NCBI GenBank assembly: GCA_035295745.1
Contig: DATGIL010000102.1
Coordinates: 537,160-601,159 of the forward strand
Reading direction: 5' to 3'
DNA length: 64,000 nt
Source of the DNA: JAIQFL01 sp035295745
Lineage (GTDB): Bacteria > Acidobacteriota > Terriglobia > Bryobacterales > Bryobacteraceae
Positions 34,705 to 42,425 of this stretch are shown here, piece by piece. The first letter of the stretch is position 1. Every line of letters begins with the position of its first letter. The notes under the pieces are model-generated. The model did no database searches and had not been told where the DNA came from. It was given only the letters and a program-made list of their open reading frames with translations. The translations under genes were made by a program, and so were the position numbers.

Positions 34705-35466
34705 CTACTCGAACAGAATGCTCATGCAGGTGAGTCCCGCTTCGGCCTTCATCAGCTCCGAAATATCGAGGGTGCGAATGGGAAAGCCTGCACGCTCGAG
34801 GATCTGTGCGGTGGCGGGGAATGCGTCGGGCATCAATAAGGTATCGCGGACCCGTAGAATGTTCGCGGCCCAAGGCTCCTCCGGCGCGACGTCGAGGATC
34901 CGAAATCCGGCGAGCGGCTCCGTGTCGATCCACTCGCGATTGGCCAGCACGGTTCCGTTTCCAAGGTACGTGCAGCCCGTCTTCAAGTGCATGCAGCCGT
35001 GCACATCCACGGCCCTCACCAGATATCCGAAAGGCGACAGCGCTTCTGCCAGTTGGCGGATTCCCTCCGCGTTCGATCGGGGGGACGAGCCTACAAAGAG
35101 CGTCCGGTCCACGCGCATCACATCGCCGCCTTCGAGGGTCGCGGGTTCCCGCAGCCACTGGAGTTGACGAAACGAACTCAGGGCATCGGCGAGCGTTTCC
35201 GATTCGCGGCGCCGGGACTCCGCACCCATGCGCGTGATCACCGCAAGCTCATCGACTACCACCGCGGGATCTTCGACAAAGACCGCGTCCGGCAGGTCAG
35301 GCTCCGGCGGCAGGGATATCACCTGCACGCCCAGTCCGCGGAGGCACTCTTCATACGCGCGATGCTGCGCTATGGCTTTGGCGAGGTCAATTTCCTGGCG
35401 ATCGAGGTAGACCAGTTCGCACTGACTCATCGCGGGCGTGAGGGATCGGGTGATGGCCTTGAGCAC
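34705..35466 (-). CDS. DDAH/arginine deiminase-superfamily amidinohydrolase
   Basis: 253 residues. The guanidine-modifying site is complete: Asp60 and Glu65-Asp66 in 'LPDAVFVEDPAVV', 'TLEGGDVMRVD' near residue 112, His160 in 'HGCMHLKTGCTYL', and Cys247 in 'AGLTCMSILFE' as nucleophile. It resembles dimethylarginine dimethylaminohydrolase, which converts methylated arginines to citrulline; other small amidino substrates are possible. The start (ATG 35466) lies 26 bp beyond the mnmE fragment, so an older promoter may have been replaced by the duplication. Confidence 0.88.
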   Translation of the reverse strand: MLKAITRSLTPAMSQCELVYLDRQEIDLAKAIAQHRAYEECLRGLGVQVISLPPEPDLPDAVFVEDPAVVVDELAVITRMGAESRRRESETLADALSSFRQLQWLREPATLEGGDVMRVDRTLFVGSSPRSNAEGIRQLAEALSPFGYLVRAVDVHGCMHLKTGCTYLGNGTVLANREWIDTEPLAGFRILDVAPEEPWAANILRVRDTLLMPDAFPATAQILERAGFPIRTLDISELMKAEAGLTCMSILFE

Positions 35467-35492
35467 TCCTTAGCATTTTAGGCTTGCGGAAG

Positions 35493-35587
35493 ATCGCTCG
35501 GGCGTCCGCGCCTGAGAGGCGTACGATGCCCAGTGCGCCTCGTCCCGGAGGTGTCGAAATCGCAACGACGGTGTCAGCGAGATTCAT
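35493..35587 (-). pseudogene. mnmE: Duplicated 5' fragment of mnmE (31 codons)
   Basis: Minus strand reads 'MNLADTVVAISTPPGRGALG' and continues to 'ADAR', then diverges. Nucleotide identity to the real mnmE start is high (a handful of mismatches in 95 bp) and ends abruptly at 35493. The bases between the ATG and repeat R5 are also identical to those between R4 and mnmE. Confidence 0.95.
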
Positions 35588-35594
35588 GCACTAT

Positions 35595-35796
35595 GTGGCG
35601 CAAACACTCCTGTTTGCCGCGTCGAGACTCTTCTCGACGCTTTTCGGGGAGTGTACCAAGTCTGCAGTTAGCAATGGCAGTTCGGTGATCGGTCTCGACG
35701 TTCGAGAATGCTCGGCAGGAACCGATCGGAATCGGCAGACACCCGAAAACGCGTCGAGAAGAGTCTCGACGCGGCAAACAGGAGTGTTTGCGTCAC
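35595..35796. repeat. Foldback element copy R5 (complete, inverted sister of R4)
   Basis: Same arms as R4. In reverse complement the central part also aligns with R4 over its length with scattered differences. It lies between the mnmE fragment and the blaI promoter. Confidence 0.9.
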
Positions 35797-35811
35797 GGCT
35801 GCCTCTCCCTG

Positions 35812-35858
35812 AATGACGAAACTTTTCGTTTGACAATGACGAAGAACTTCGTCATTAT
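35812..35858 (+). promoter_or_regulatory. blaI-like promoter with overlapping operator
   Basis: TTGACA (35830-35835), 17-bp spacer, CATTAT (35853-35858). A perfect inverted repeat with 10-bp arms AATGACGAAG and CTTCGTCATT (35835-35844, 35847-35856) fills the spacer. A weaker half-related box starts at 35812 (AATGACGAAA, then TTTCGTTT). The ATG follows 6 nt after the -10. Confidence 0.7.
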
Positions 35859-35864
35859 GAAGGC

Positions 35865-36251
35865 ATGTCAGCCAAGACTCCACGGCCCACCGACGCCGAG
35901 CTTTCCATACTCCGCGTCCTGTGGGAGGCGGGACCGAAATCGGTTCGCGATGTGCAGCAGATTCTGAACGAATCCAAACCCACCGGTTACACCACGGTCC
36001 TTAAGACCATGCAGATCATGACCGAAAAAGGGCTCGTGGAGCGCGACGAATCCGTCCGCCCGCAGATCTACCGCCCGCGCCACTCCCGCGTCCGCATGCA
36101 GCAGCGGCTCCTCACCGATCTGCTGCAGCGGGCATTCGATGGCTCGGTGCGCGAGATGGTTTTGCAGGCGCTCGCGACGAAGAAATCATCGCCCGCCGAA
36201 TTGGCCGCCATTGAAGAATTGCTCGACCGTTTTGAAGGAGAATCCAAATGA
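35865..36251 (+). CDS. BlaI/MecI/CopY-family repressor
   Basis: 128 residues. Winged-helix DNA-binding domain: 'LSILRVLWEAGPKSVRDVQQ', 'GYTTVLKTMQIMTEKGLV' and wing 'YRPRHSR'. A C-terminal dimerisation helix carries the cleavage-prone region. It overlaps the M56 gene by ATGA. In known systems a membrane M56 peptidase triggers cleavage of the repressor. The palindrome over its own promoter is the likely operator. Confidence 0.92.
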   Translation: MSAKTPRPTDAELSILRVLWEAGPKSVRDVQQILNESKPTGYTTVLKTMQIMTEKGLVERDESVRPQIYRPRHSRVRMQQRLLTDLLQRAFDGSVREMVLQALATKKSSPAELAAIEELLDRFEGESK

Positions 36252-38206
36252 TCGCAATCACCCATGCTCTTAGTGCGGCGCTGCTCCACTTTGTGTGGCA
36301 GGGCCTGGCCGTTACGATCCTCTTGTGGCTCGCGCTGTTCCTGATGCGCAGACAGCCGGCCGCCATGCGGTATGCCGCGAGTTGCGCCGCGTTGGGGCTA
36401 CTCGTGGTGCTGCCGGCGATCACTACCTGGCTTCTCTACCAGCGGCCGGTCGCCGCTCCTGCGCCCGCTCCTTCACATCTTGGAGGTGTATCCCTGCTGG
36501 TCCCATTGCCATCGAGCCTGTCTATCAGTTGGCTGCTGCTGGCACAGACATGGGCCGTACCGGTGTGGGCATCGGGCGTCCTGGTATTCTCGCTGCGCAT
36601 GGCGTGGGGCTGCACGCAGATCGCCGGCATGCGGCGGCACGGCAATGCGCCGGATGCGACGCTGCGATCGGCCTTCGACTGCCTGGCGCGCCGCATGGGA
36701 TTGACGCGGCCAATCGGCCTGCTGCTCTCCGACCGTGCGGACAGTCCGAGTGTCACAGGATGGCTCCGGCCTGTGGTTCTGGTGCCGATTGCGGCGGCCG
36801 CCGGCCTGACGCCCGACCAACTCGAGGCTGTGCTGGCGCATGAACTGGCACACATCCAGCGCCACGACTATTTGGTCAACCTGCTGCAGATGGCTGCGGA
36901 GACGCTCCTGTTTTACCATCCCGCGGTGTGGTGGATCTCGGATCGCATCCGGCATGAGCGAGAGTTGTGCTGCGACGATCTGGCCGTGCGCACCACCGGC
37001 GGCGCGCTCTGCTATGCGCGCGCCTTGACAGTACTCGAGAAGATGCGTGCGGCGCGCCCCGCTCTGGCGCTGGGCAGCACGGATGGACCGCTGTTCTACC
37101 GCATTCGCCGCCTGGTGGCGGGCGGAGGGGAATACGGTCCCTCGCGCCTCTCGGGCGTCGTCGCGCTCACTCTCGGGCTAGCCTGCGTGGTGCTGTGCGT
37201 CAACTGGGCGCATGCCCAGGAGCGCAAGCAAGACTCGCGCGTAGATACGTATTTCACTCCGCAGTCCGACGGTGTGACGGTGAACACCTCCGGTGCGATG
37301 CTGCTGCACCGGCCGAACCTGGAGTATCCAGCGGAATTGCGAAGCAAGGGCATCAGCGGGACGGTCGCGTTGGAGGTGACCGTGGACAACGCAGGCCAGG
37401 TGGTGGACGCGCACGTTCTCAGCGGCCCAACTGAGCTTCGAAAGACAGCACTTGCTTCGGTGCTGAACTGGCACTTTGCAGCGGACGGTGGAGCGACGCG
37501 GAACGTCCAGATCACATTCCAGCCGCCGACGGGAGCTTCGGAACCCGGCCCTCAGTTGGAACTGGCCAATCGCGGCGAGTACGTGTTCACGACGCGCGGT
37601 CCGTCTGGTGAGCCACAAACCAATCGGGTCATCCTGGCGCCACATATGGGATATGCAGTCGAGACGGACCAGGCGCTACGCCACCTGAAGCAATTGGAGC
37701 GGGAATTAGAAGCAGCGCAGAAGCGTCTCGTTGAGGAACAGAACGGTTCAGTGGGAAATGTGCGGGAGACCGCGGAATTGCGCGCACAGATGGCCGAGGA
37801 AATGGCACGCTTTGGCGCAACACAGCGAGATTTGACCGAGACCAAGGAACGGGAACGTCAGATCGAAATGCTGGAGAATCAGCTTGCGGCCCAGGGGACG
37901 GCGGGCGAGGACGACCTGAAAGCCCAAATGGAAGAATTGTCGAACCTCCGTGCGTTGGCCGTCGTGGAGCCCCGATCGCCGCGATTCGCGGACCGGCCCC
38001 TCGCCGCGATCGAGTTTCGCGGGTTAACGGAAGAAGCCGGTAAGGAACTTCACTCGCGCCTCCCAGTTCACGTCGGCGAAACATTGACGGTGGATTCTGT
38101 GGCGGCTGCCCGCCGGGTGGTGGCCGAGTTCGATCAACACCTGGAATTCAGTTTGGACACGGAACCCGACGGAGTGCACTTGCGAATCCATCCGGCAGGT
38201 CGATAG
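36248..38206 (+). CDS. BlaR1-like M56 peptidase fused to TonB-type and POTRA-like domains
   Basis: 652 residues. The N-terminal four-TM M56 domain has zinc motif 'LAHELAHIQRHDYLVNLLQ' (His198, Glu199, His202) and 'HERELCCDDLAV'. After TM4 (near residue 305-325) the exported part holds a TonB C-terminal-like domain ('PNLEYPAELRSKGISGTVAL' to 'SVLNWHF', about 350-425), a coiled coil (about 475-565) and a final POTRA-like module 'IEFRGLTEEAGKEL' (about 588-650). No penicillin-binding sensor domain is present, so the signal is not obviously a beta-lactam. Paired with the BlaI-type repressor just upstream. Confidence 0.85.
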   Translation: MIAITHALSAALLHFVWQGLAVTILLWLALFLMRRQPAAMRYAASCAALGLLVVLPAITTWLLYQRPVAAPAPAPSHLGGVSLLVPLPSSLSISWLLLAQTWAVPVWASGVLVFSLRMAWGCTQIAGMRRHGNAPDATLRSAFDCLARRMGLTRPIGLLLSDRADSPSVTGWLRPVVLVPIAAAAGLTPDQLEAVLAHELAHIQRHDYLVNLLQMAAETLLFYHPAVWWISDRIRHERELCCDDLAVRTTGGALCYARALTVLEKMRAARPALALGSTDGPLFYRIRRLVAGGGEYGPSRLSGVVALTLGLACVVLCVNWAHAQERKQDSRVDTYFTPQSDGVTVNTSGAMLLHRPNLEYPAELRSKGISGTVALEVTVDNAGQVVDAHVLSGPTELRKTALASVLNWHFAADGGATRNVQITFQPPTGASEPGPQLELANRGEYVFTTRGPSGEPQTNRVILAPHMGYAVETDQALRHLKQLERELEAAQKRLVEEQNGSVGNVRETAELRAQMAEEMARFGATQRDLTETKERERQIEMLENQLAAQGTAGEDDLKAQMEELSNLRALAVVEPRSPRFADRPLAAIEFRGLTEEAGKELHSRLPVHVGETLTVDSVAAARRVVAEFDQHLEFSLDTEPDGVHLRIHPAGR

Positions 38207-38423
38207 GTGGACGGCGATCCGTTCTCCGCTGGGACCGGTCGAAAACGGCGAGCGTTTCGGCCGGCCCTCTGCGGGGCTCCCAGTCTTAAGTCCAACAGGT
38301 CTCGTGACGCGATAAAGATGGCGGCGGGAGCGGCGTAAAGTCGGCTCCCGCATGCGGCTAGCTAGGTTAGATAGCAGTTTAGGACGGAGAATACTGTCAC
38401 GCTGCTTTGCGGAACCAGGTTCG

Positions 38424-38484
38424 GTGGACGCCCGAAAAGTCTCGACATGAGTGTCGAGACGGCAGAGAAGAGTCTCTGCGCCAC
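38424..38484. repeat. Foldback element copy R6 (right half only)
   Basis: GTGGACGCCCGAAAA, then hairpins GTCTCGACA-tgag-TGTCGAGAC and GCAGAGA-agag-TCTCTGC, ending GCGCCAC. It shares the GTCTCGACA stem with half-copy R3. The rest of the 38207-38492 gap shows no gene. Confidence 0.8.
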
Positions 38485-38492
38485 ATGCAAAG

Positions 38493-40142
38493 CTACAGAA
38501 GCTTTGCCACCGAGAGGGTGATGTCGTCCGCCTGCGCGGCGCCGGCCGTGAACTCGGTCAGCGATCGTGTCACCGCCTCCACAATCTGGCTGGCGGGCTC
38601 GTCGCGATGCTGCGCCAGGACCTGCGCGAAACGTTCCTCGCCATACTCGTCGAAATTCGGATTGTTCGCCTCTGTCACGCCGTCACTATACAGCACCAGC
38701 ATGTCGCCACGATAGAGTTGGACGGTCTCTTCGTGGTAGGACGCAAAGGGAACGATCCCCAGCACCGGGCCGCCGCCCTCCAGCATCTGCGCCTCTCCCG
38801 AAGCCCGGATCAGAATCGGAGGATTATGCCCCGCATTGGCGAATCGCAGTTCGCCGGTTACGGTGTTCAGCACGCAGAAGAAGAACGTGATGAAGCGATT
38901 GCTCGGGCACTTCGCGCAAATGCCCTTATTGAGCCGCGTCATCAAGGATGCCAGGTCCGACGGATCCTCAGCCAGGACATGGACTCGCGCCTGGAGCCCC
39001 ATCATCATCAGGGATGCGGGCATACCCTTACCGGACACGTCGCCCAACACCAGCGCGACCCGCCCGTCGGGATAAGGAAAAAAGTCGTAGTAATCGCCGC
39101 CAACAGTGCGGCAGGCCGCATTGAAGCCCGCGAGATCGACATTGGGCATCTTCGGCGCCTCTTCGGGCAGCATGCGCTTCTGGATGTCGGCCGCCTGGGT
39201 GAGATCGCGCTTCATGATGCGCTCGGCCTCTTCCACTTCGGCGAGGCGCGCATTTTCGATCTTGATGCCGGCGACGTTGGCCATCACCGTGAGCAAGCTC
39301 AGATCGTCCTTGGTGAACTCGCGCAGAATGAAAGGCGAGTCCACATAAATGATGCCGATGATGCGGTCCTTGGTCTGCAGAGGGACCGCCATCATGGTGT
39401 GAACCTTCTGTTCCACGATGCTCATGCGGCCCTTGAAGGCCTCGTCCAATTGGGCGTCACGCACCAGGACCGACGATTTCTCGTTGATCACCTTGTCGCG
39501 CACCGCGGTGCTGATACGGAAGCCGTCGCCTTTGTGGGCGCGCGCCACCAGCGTTTCACCTTCGAGCAACAGCAGAACGCCGCGCTGCGCATTGACCGCC
39601 TTGATGGCGAGATCCAGAATCACCTGGAACAGCTCGTTCAGCGGGCGATTCTCGGAGAGCTCCTGGCCGGCGCGAATGAGCGCCTGCATCGGCGCGGTGG
39701 ATCCGGCACCTTTCAGGCCGGCGCGGTCGATCGCCAGAGTCTGGCTCGAGAGCGCCCCTTCCAGGCTGGTAACGACAGTGGTAGCCGTACTGGAATTACT
39801 GGAATCGCCCCGCTCGAAGACCACCACCCCGGCATCGGGCGCCTGTGCGTCCGGTTCGTAGACAATTACCAGGTGGCCGGCGGTGATGCGATCTCCGGGC
39901 TTTAAGACCAGCCGCGCCTTGAGCGGGATGTTGTTGACGAATGTGCCGTTTTTACTGCCGAGGTCTTGGACGGTCCACTTGTCGGCCTGCGATTCGAAGG
40001 CGAAATGCTGGCGGGACAGGCCGGCATCGTCGGGGAAGCACAACTCGGCCGCGCTCGATCGCCCCACGGACAATCGCTCGCCCGTCAATGCGACAGTCTT
40101 CATCTGGCCGTCGGGACACTGGATGAGCAGTTCTCGCGACAT
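38493..40142 (-). CDS. FHA-GAF-SpoIIE protein phosphatase
   Basis: 549 residues. FHA domain (about 20-95; 'LSVGRSS', 'LSRQHFAF', 'GSKNGTFVN'), GAF domain (about 165-320), a helical linker 'RIMKRDLTQAADIQKRMLP', and a SpoIIE/PP2C phosphatase (about 340-549; 'VGGDYYDFF', 'LGDVSGKGMPAS', 'YSDGVTEA', 'ADDITLSV'). It is cytoplasmic. FHA suggests recruitment by a phosphothreonine, GAF a small ligand or redox input. The usual output is dephosphorylation of an anti-anti-sigma factor. Second SpoIIE-type enzyme in the window. Confidence 0.93.
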   Translation of the reverse strand: MSRELLIQCPDGQMKTVALTGERLSVGRSSAAELCFPDDAGLSRQHFAFESQADKWTVQDLGSKNGTFVNNIPLKARLVLKPGDRITAGHLVIVYEPDAQAPDAGVVVFERGDSSNSSTATTVVTSLEGALSSQTLAIDRAGLKGAGSTAPMQALIRAGQELSENRPLNELFQVILDLAIKAVNAQRGVLLLLEGETLVARAHKGDGFRISTAVRDKVINEKSSVLVRDAQLDEAFKGRMSIVEQKVHTMMAVPLQTKDRIIGIIYVDSPFILREFTKDDLSLLTVMANVAGIKIENARLAEVEEAERIMKRDLTQAADIQKRMLPEEAPKMPNVDLAGFNAACRTVGGDYYDFFPYPDGRVALVLGDVSGKGMPASLMMMGLQARVHVLAEDPSDLASLMTRLNKGICAKCPSNRFITFFFCVLNTVTGELRFANAGHNPPILIRASGEAQMLEGGGPVLGIVPFASYHEETVQLYRGDMLVLYSDGVTEANNPNFDEYGEERFAQVLAQHRDEPASQIVEAVTRSLTEFTAGAAQADDITLSVAKLL

Positions 40143-40229
40143 GAAATTCCTTAATGGCTTGTGGTGGTTCTATCCCATTATATTCCGCTCGGGTGTGGGC
40201 GCGTCGCGAGAACTGATACGCTGTGAAGG

Positions 40230-42275
40230 ATGGCCGTTGAGCAAGAGCCGAATCCCCTTCTAAAGATTGAATTTCACATTCCATTCGATCGTATTCGTGC
40301 GGCGCATGTGGAGCCGGCAGCCGCTATTCTCCTAAACGAGGCGCGCGAGCGGCTGGCCTCGGTGGCCGCGCAACCAGGCGAGCGCACCTTCGAAAACACG
40401 ATGCATGCGTTGGATGCGCTGACGGAGCCTCTCGACTTCGCCATGGGCGTGGTGCGGCACCTGGAATCGGTCACTACGTACCCCGAACTGCGCGCCGCCT
40501 TCAACGCGGTGCAGCCCGAAGTGAGTGCATTTTATTCGGGGATTCCGCTGAATGCAGCTCTGTGGAATTGCATCAAAGCCTACTCGGCGACGCCCGAAGC
40601 TGGGCGCCTACAAGGCGAGCGCCGGAGGTTTTTGGACAAGACCATCGACACTTTCCGGCGGCATGGAGCCGACCTCGATCCCGCAGGCAAGAAGCGGCTG
40701 GAGGAAATCGATGTCGAACTTGCGCGGATCACAACGAAGTTCTCCGAGAATGTTCTGGATTCGACGAATGTCTTCGAACTGGTGCTCACCAACGAGGCCG
40801 ATCTCGCCGGTTTGCCTCCCACGGCGGTAGCTTCGGCGAAGCAGAGCGCGGTGCGCAAAAGCCGCGAGGGGTGGCGCTTCACTCTGCAGGCGCCCGACTA
40901 CATCGCGGTGATGACATATCTGGACAATCGGGCGATTCGCCGCCAGATTTATCAGGCTTACAGTGTGCGTGCGACGGAAGGCAATCGCGATAACCGCCCC
41001 TTGCTGAGCCGGATCCTGGAACTACGCACTGAGAAGGCCCGCCTGCTGGGCTTCCGCGATTTCGCCGACCTGGTGCTCGAAGATCGCATGGCGCACAACG
41101 GCGCGCGTGCGCTTGCCTTCCTCGAGGATCTGAAGCGTAAGACGGAGAGCCGCTTCCAACAGGAGAATCGCGAACTCCAGGAGTTTCGCCGCTCGTTGGA
41201 AGGGCCCGACGCTGCGCCGATGGAAGGCTGGGATGTGGCTTACTATGCGGAGAAGCAACGCGCCGCGCTCTATGAATTCGATGAAGAGGCGCTGCGGCCG
41301 TACTTCCCGCTGGAGAGCGTGACGGCGGGCCTGTTCAGCCTGGTGAATCGCATTTACGGAATCCAGGTGGTGGAAGAGCCCGGTGTGCCGGTGTGGGATC
41401 CGCAGGTTCGCTACTACAACATCCGCGATGAGCACGGCGACTTTCTGGGCGGGTTTTACGCAGACTGGTATCCGCGCGAGAACAAGCGCGGCGGCGCCTG
41501 GATGGATGCGTTGATCACCGGCGGCCCTGCGGCCGGAGGGTTTCAGCCGCACCTTGGCTTGATTTGCGGCAACCTCACGCCGCCGATTGAATCGAGGCCG
41601 GCTCTTTTGACGCATCGCGAAGTGGAGACCATCTTCCACGAGTTCGGGCATTTGCTGCATCACCTGCTGAGCCGTGTGGCGATCCGCAGCCTGGCCGGCA
41701 CCAACGTGGCGTGGGACTTCGTCGAATTGCCGTCGCAGATCATGGAGAACTGGTGCTGGGAGCGAGAGGCGCTCGACTTGTTCGCGCGCCACTGGGAGAC
41801 TGGCGCGCCGATTCCAGAGGACCTGTTCCAGAAGATGAGGCGGGCGCGCACCTTCCGCGCGGCTAATGCGCAAATGCGTCAGTTGGGGTTCGGGTTCATC
41901 GATCTGCTGCTGCACACGCGCTACTCTGCCGCCACAGATGGCGATCTGGTGGACTACACGCGCCGATTGCTCGCGGAATTCAGCCCGGCGCCCCTTCCGC
42001 CTCAACATGCGATGATCGCGGCCTTTACGCATCTGTTCGGCAGTCCGGTGGGTTACGGCGCCGGCTACTATTCGTACAAATGGGCCGAGGTGCTGGATGC
42101 GGACGCGTTCACGCGATTTCGCGAGGATGGCATTTTCAGCCGGAGGGTGGGCAGCGAATTCCGTGAGCGGATTCTGTCCAAGGGCGACAGCGAAGATCCA
42201 GCCGAGTTGTACCGGAATTTCATGGGACGGGAGCCCGACCCGCGCGCGCTGCTGGTGCGGTCTGGGCTGGCGTAA
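40230..42275 (+). CDS. M3-family oligopeptidase (oligopeptidase A/Dcp-like)
   Basis: 681 residues, family-typical length. Zinc motif 'ETIFHEFGHLLHHLL' with His470, Glu471 and His474; the following 'WDFVELPSQIMENW' supplies the third ligand. No signal peptide, so cytoplasmic degradation of short peptides, including cleaved signal peptides, is likely. TACGCT (40217-40222) lies 7 nt before the ATG. Confidence 0.93.
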   Translation: MAVEQEPNPLLKIEFHIPFDRIRAAHVEPAAAILLNEARERLASVAAQPGERTFENTMHALDALTEPLDFAMGVVRHLESVTTYPELRAAFNAVQPEVSAFYSGIPLNAALWNCIKAYSATPEAGRLQGERRRFLDKTIDTFRRHGADLDPAGKKRLEEIDVELARITTKFSENVLDSTNVFELVLTNEADLAGLPPTAVASAKQSAVRKSREGWRFTLQAPDYIAVMTYLDNRAIRRQIYQAYSVRATEGNRDNRPLLSRILELRTEKARLLGFRDFADLVLEDRMAHNGARALAFLEDLKRKTESRFQQENRELQEFRRSLEGPDAAPMEGWDVAYYAEKQRAALYEFDEEALRPYFPLESVTAGLFSLVNRIYGIQVVEEPGVPVWDPQVRYYNIRDEHGDFLGGFYADWYPRENKRGGAWMDALITGGPAAGGFQPHLGLICGNLTPPIESRPALLTHREVETIFHEFGHLLHHLLSRVAIRSLAGTNVAWDFVELPSQIMENWCWEREALDLFARHWETGAPIPEDLFQKMRRARTFRAANAQMRQLGFGFIDLLLHTRYSAATDGDLVDYTRRLLAEFSPAPLPPQHAMIAAFTHLFGSPVGYGAGYYSYKWAEVLDADAFTRFREDGIFSRRVGSEFRERILSKGDSEDPAELYRNFMGREPDPRALLVRSGLA

Positions 42276-42425
42276 GCGCGGGCTCCGTGAATGCCGCCGA
42301 TCCGTGCGTTCTATGGCACGCTGATCTGCTCCTCCGACTTTTCGAGAGCCGCAAACGTCACGGAATGGGATTAGCACTGGCGCTGAGCGACAGGGCCGAT
42401 CCAGGGCACAAGCCGGAGGCCGATG

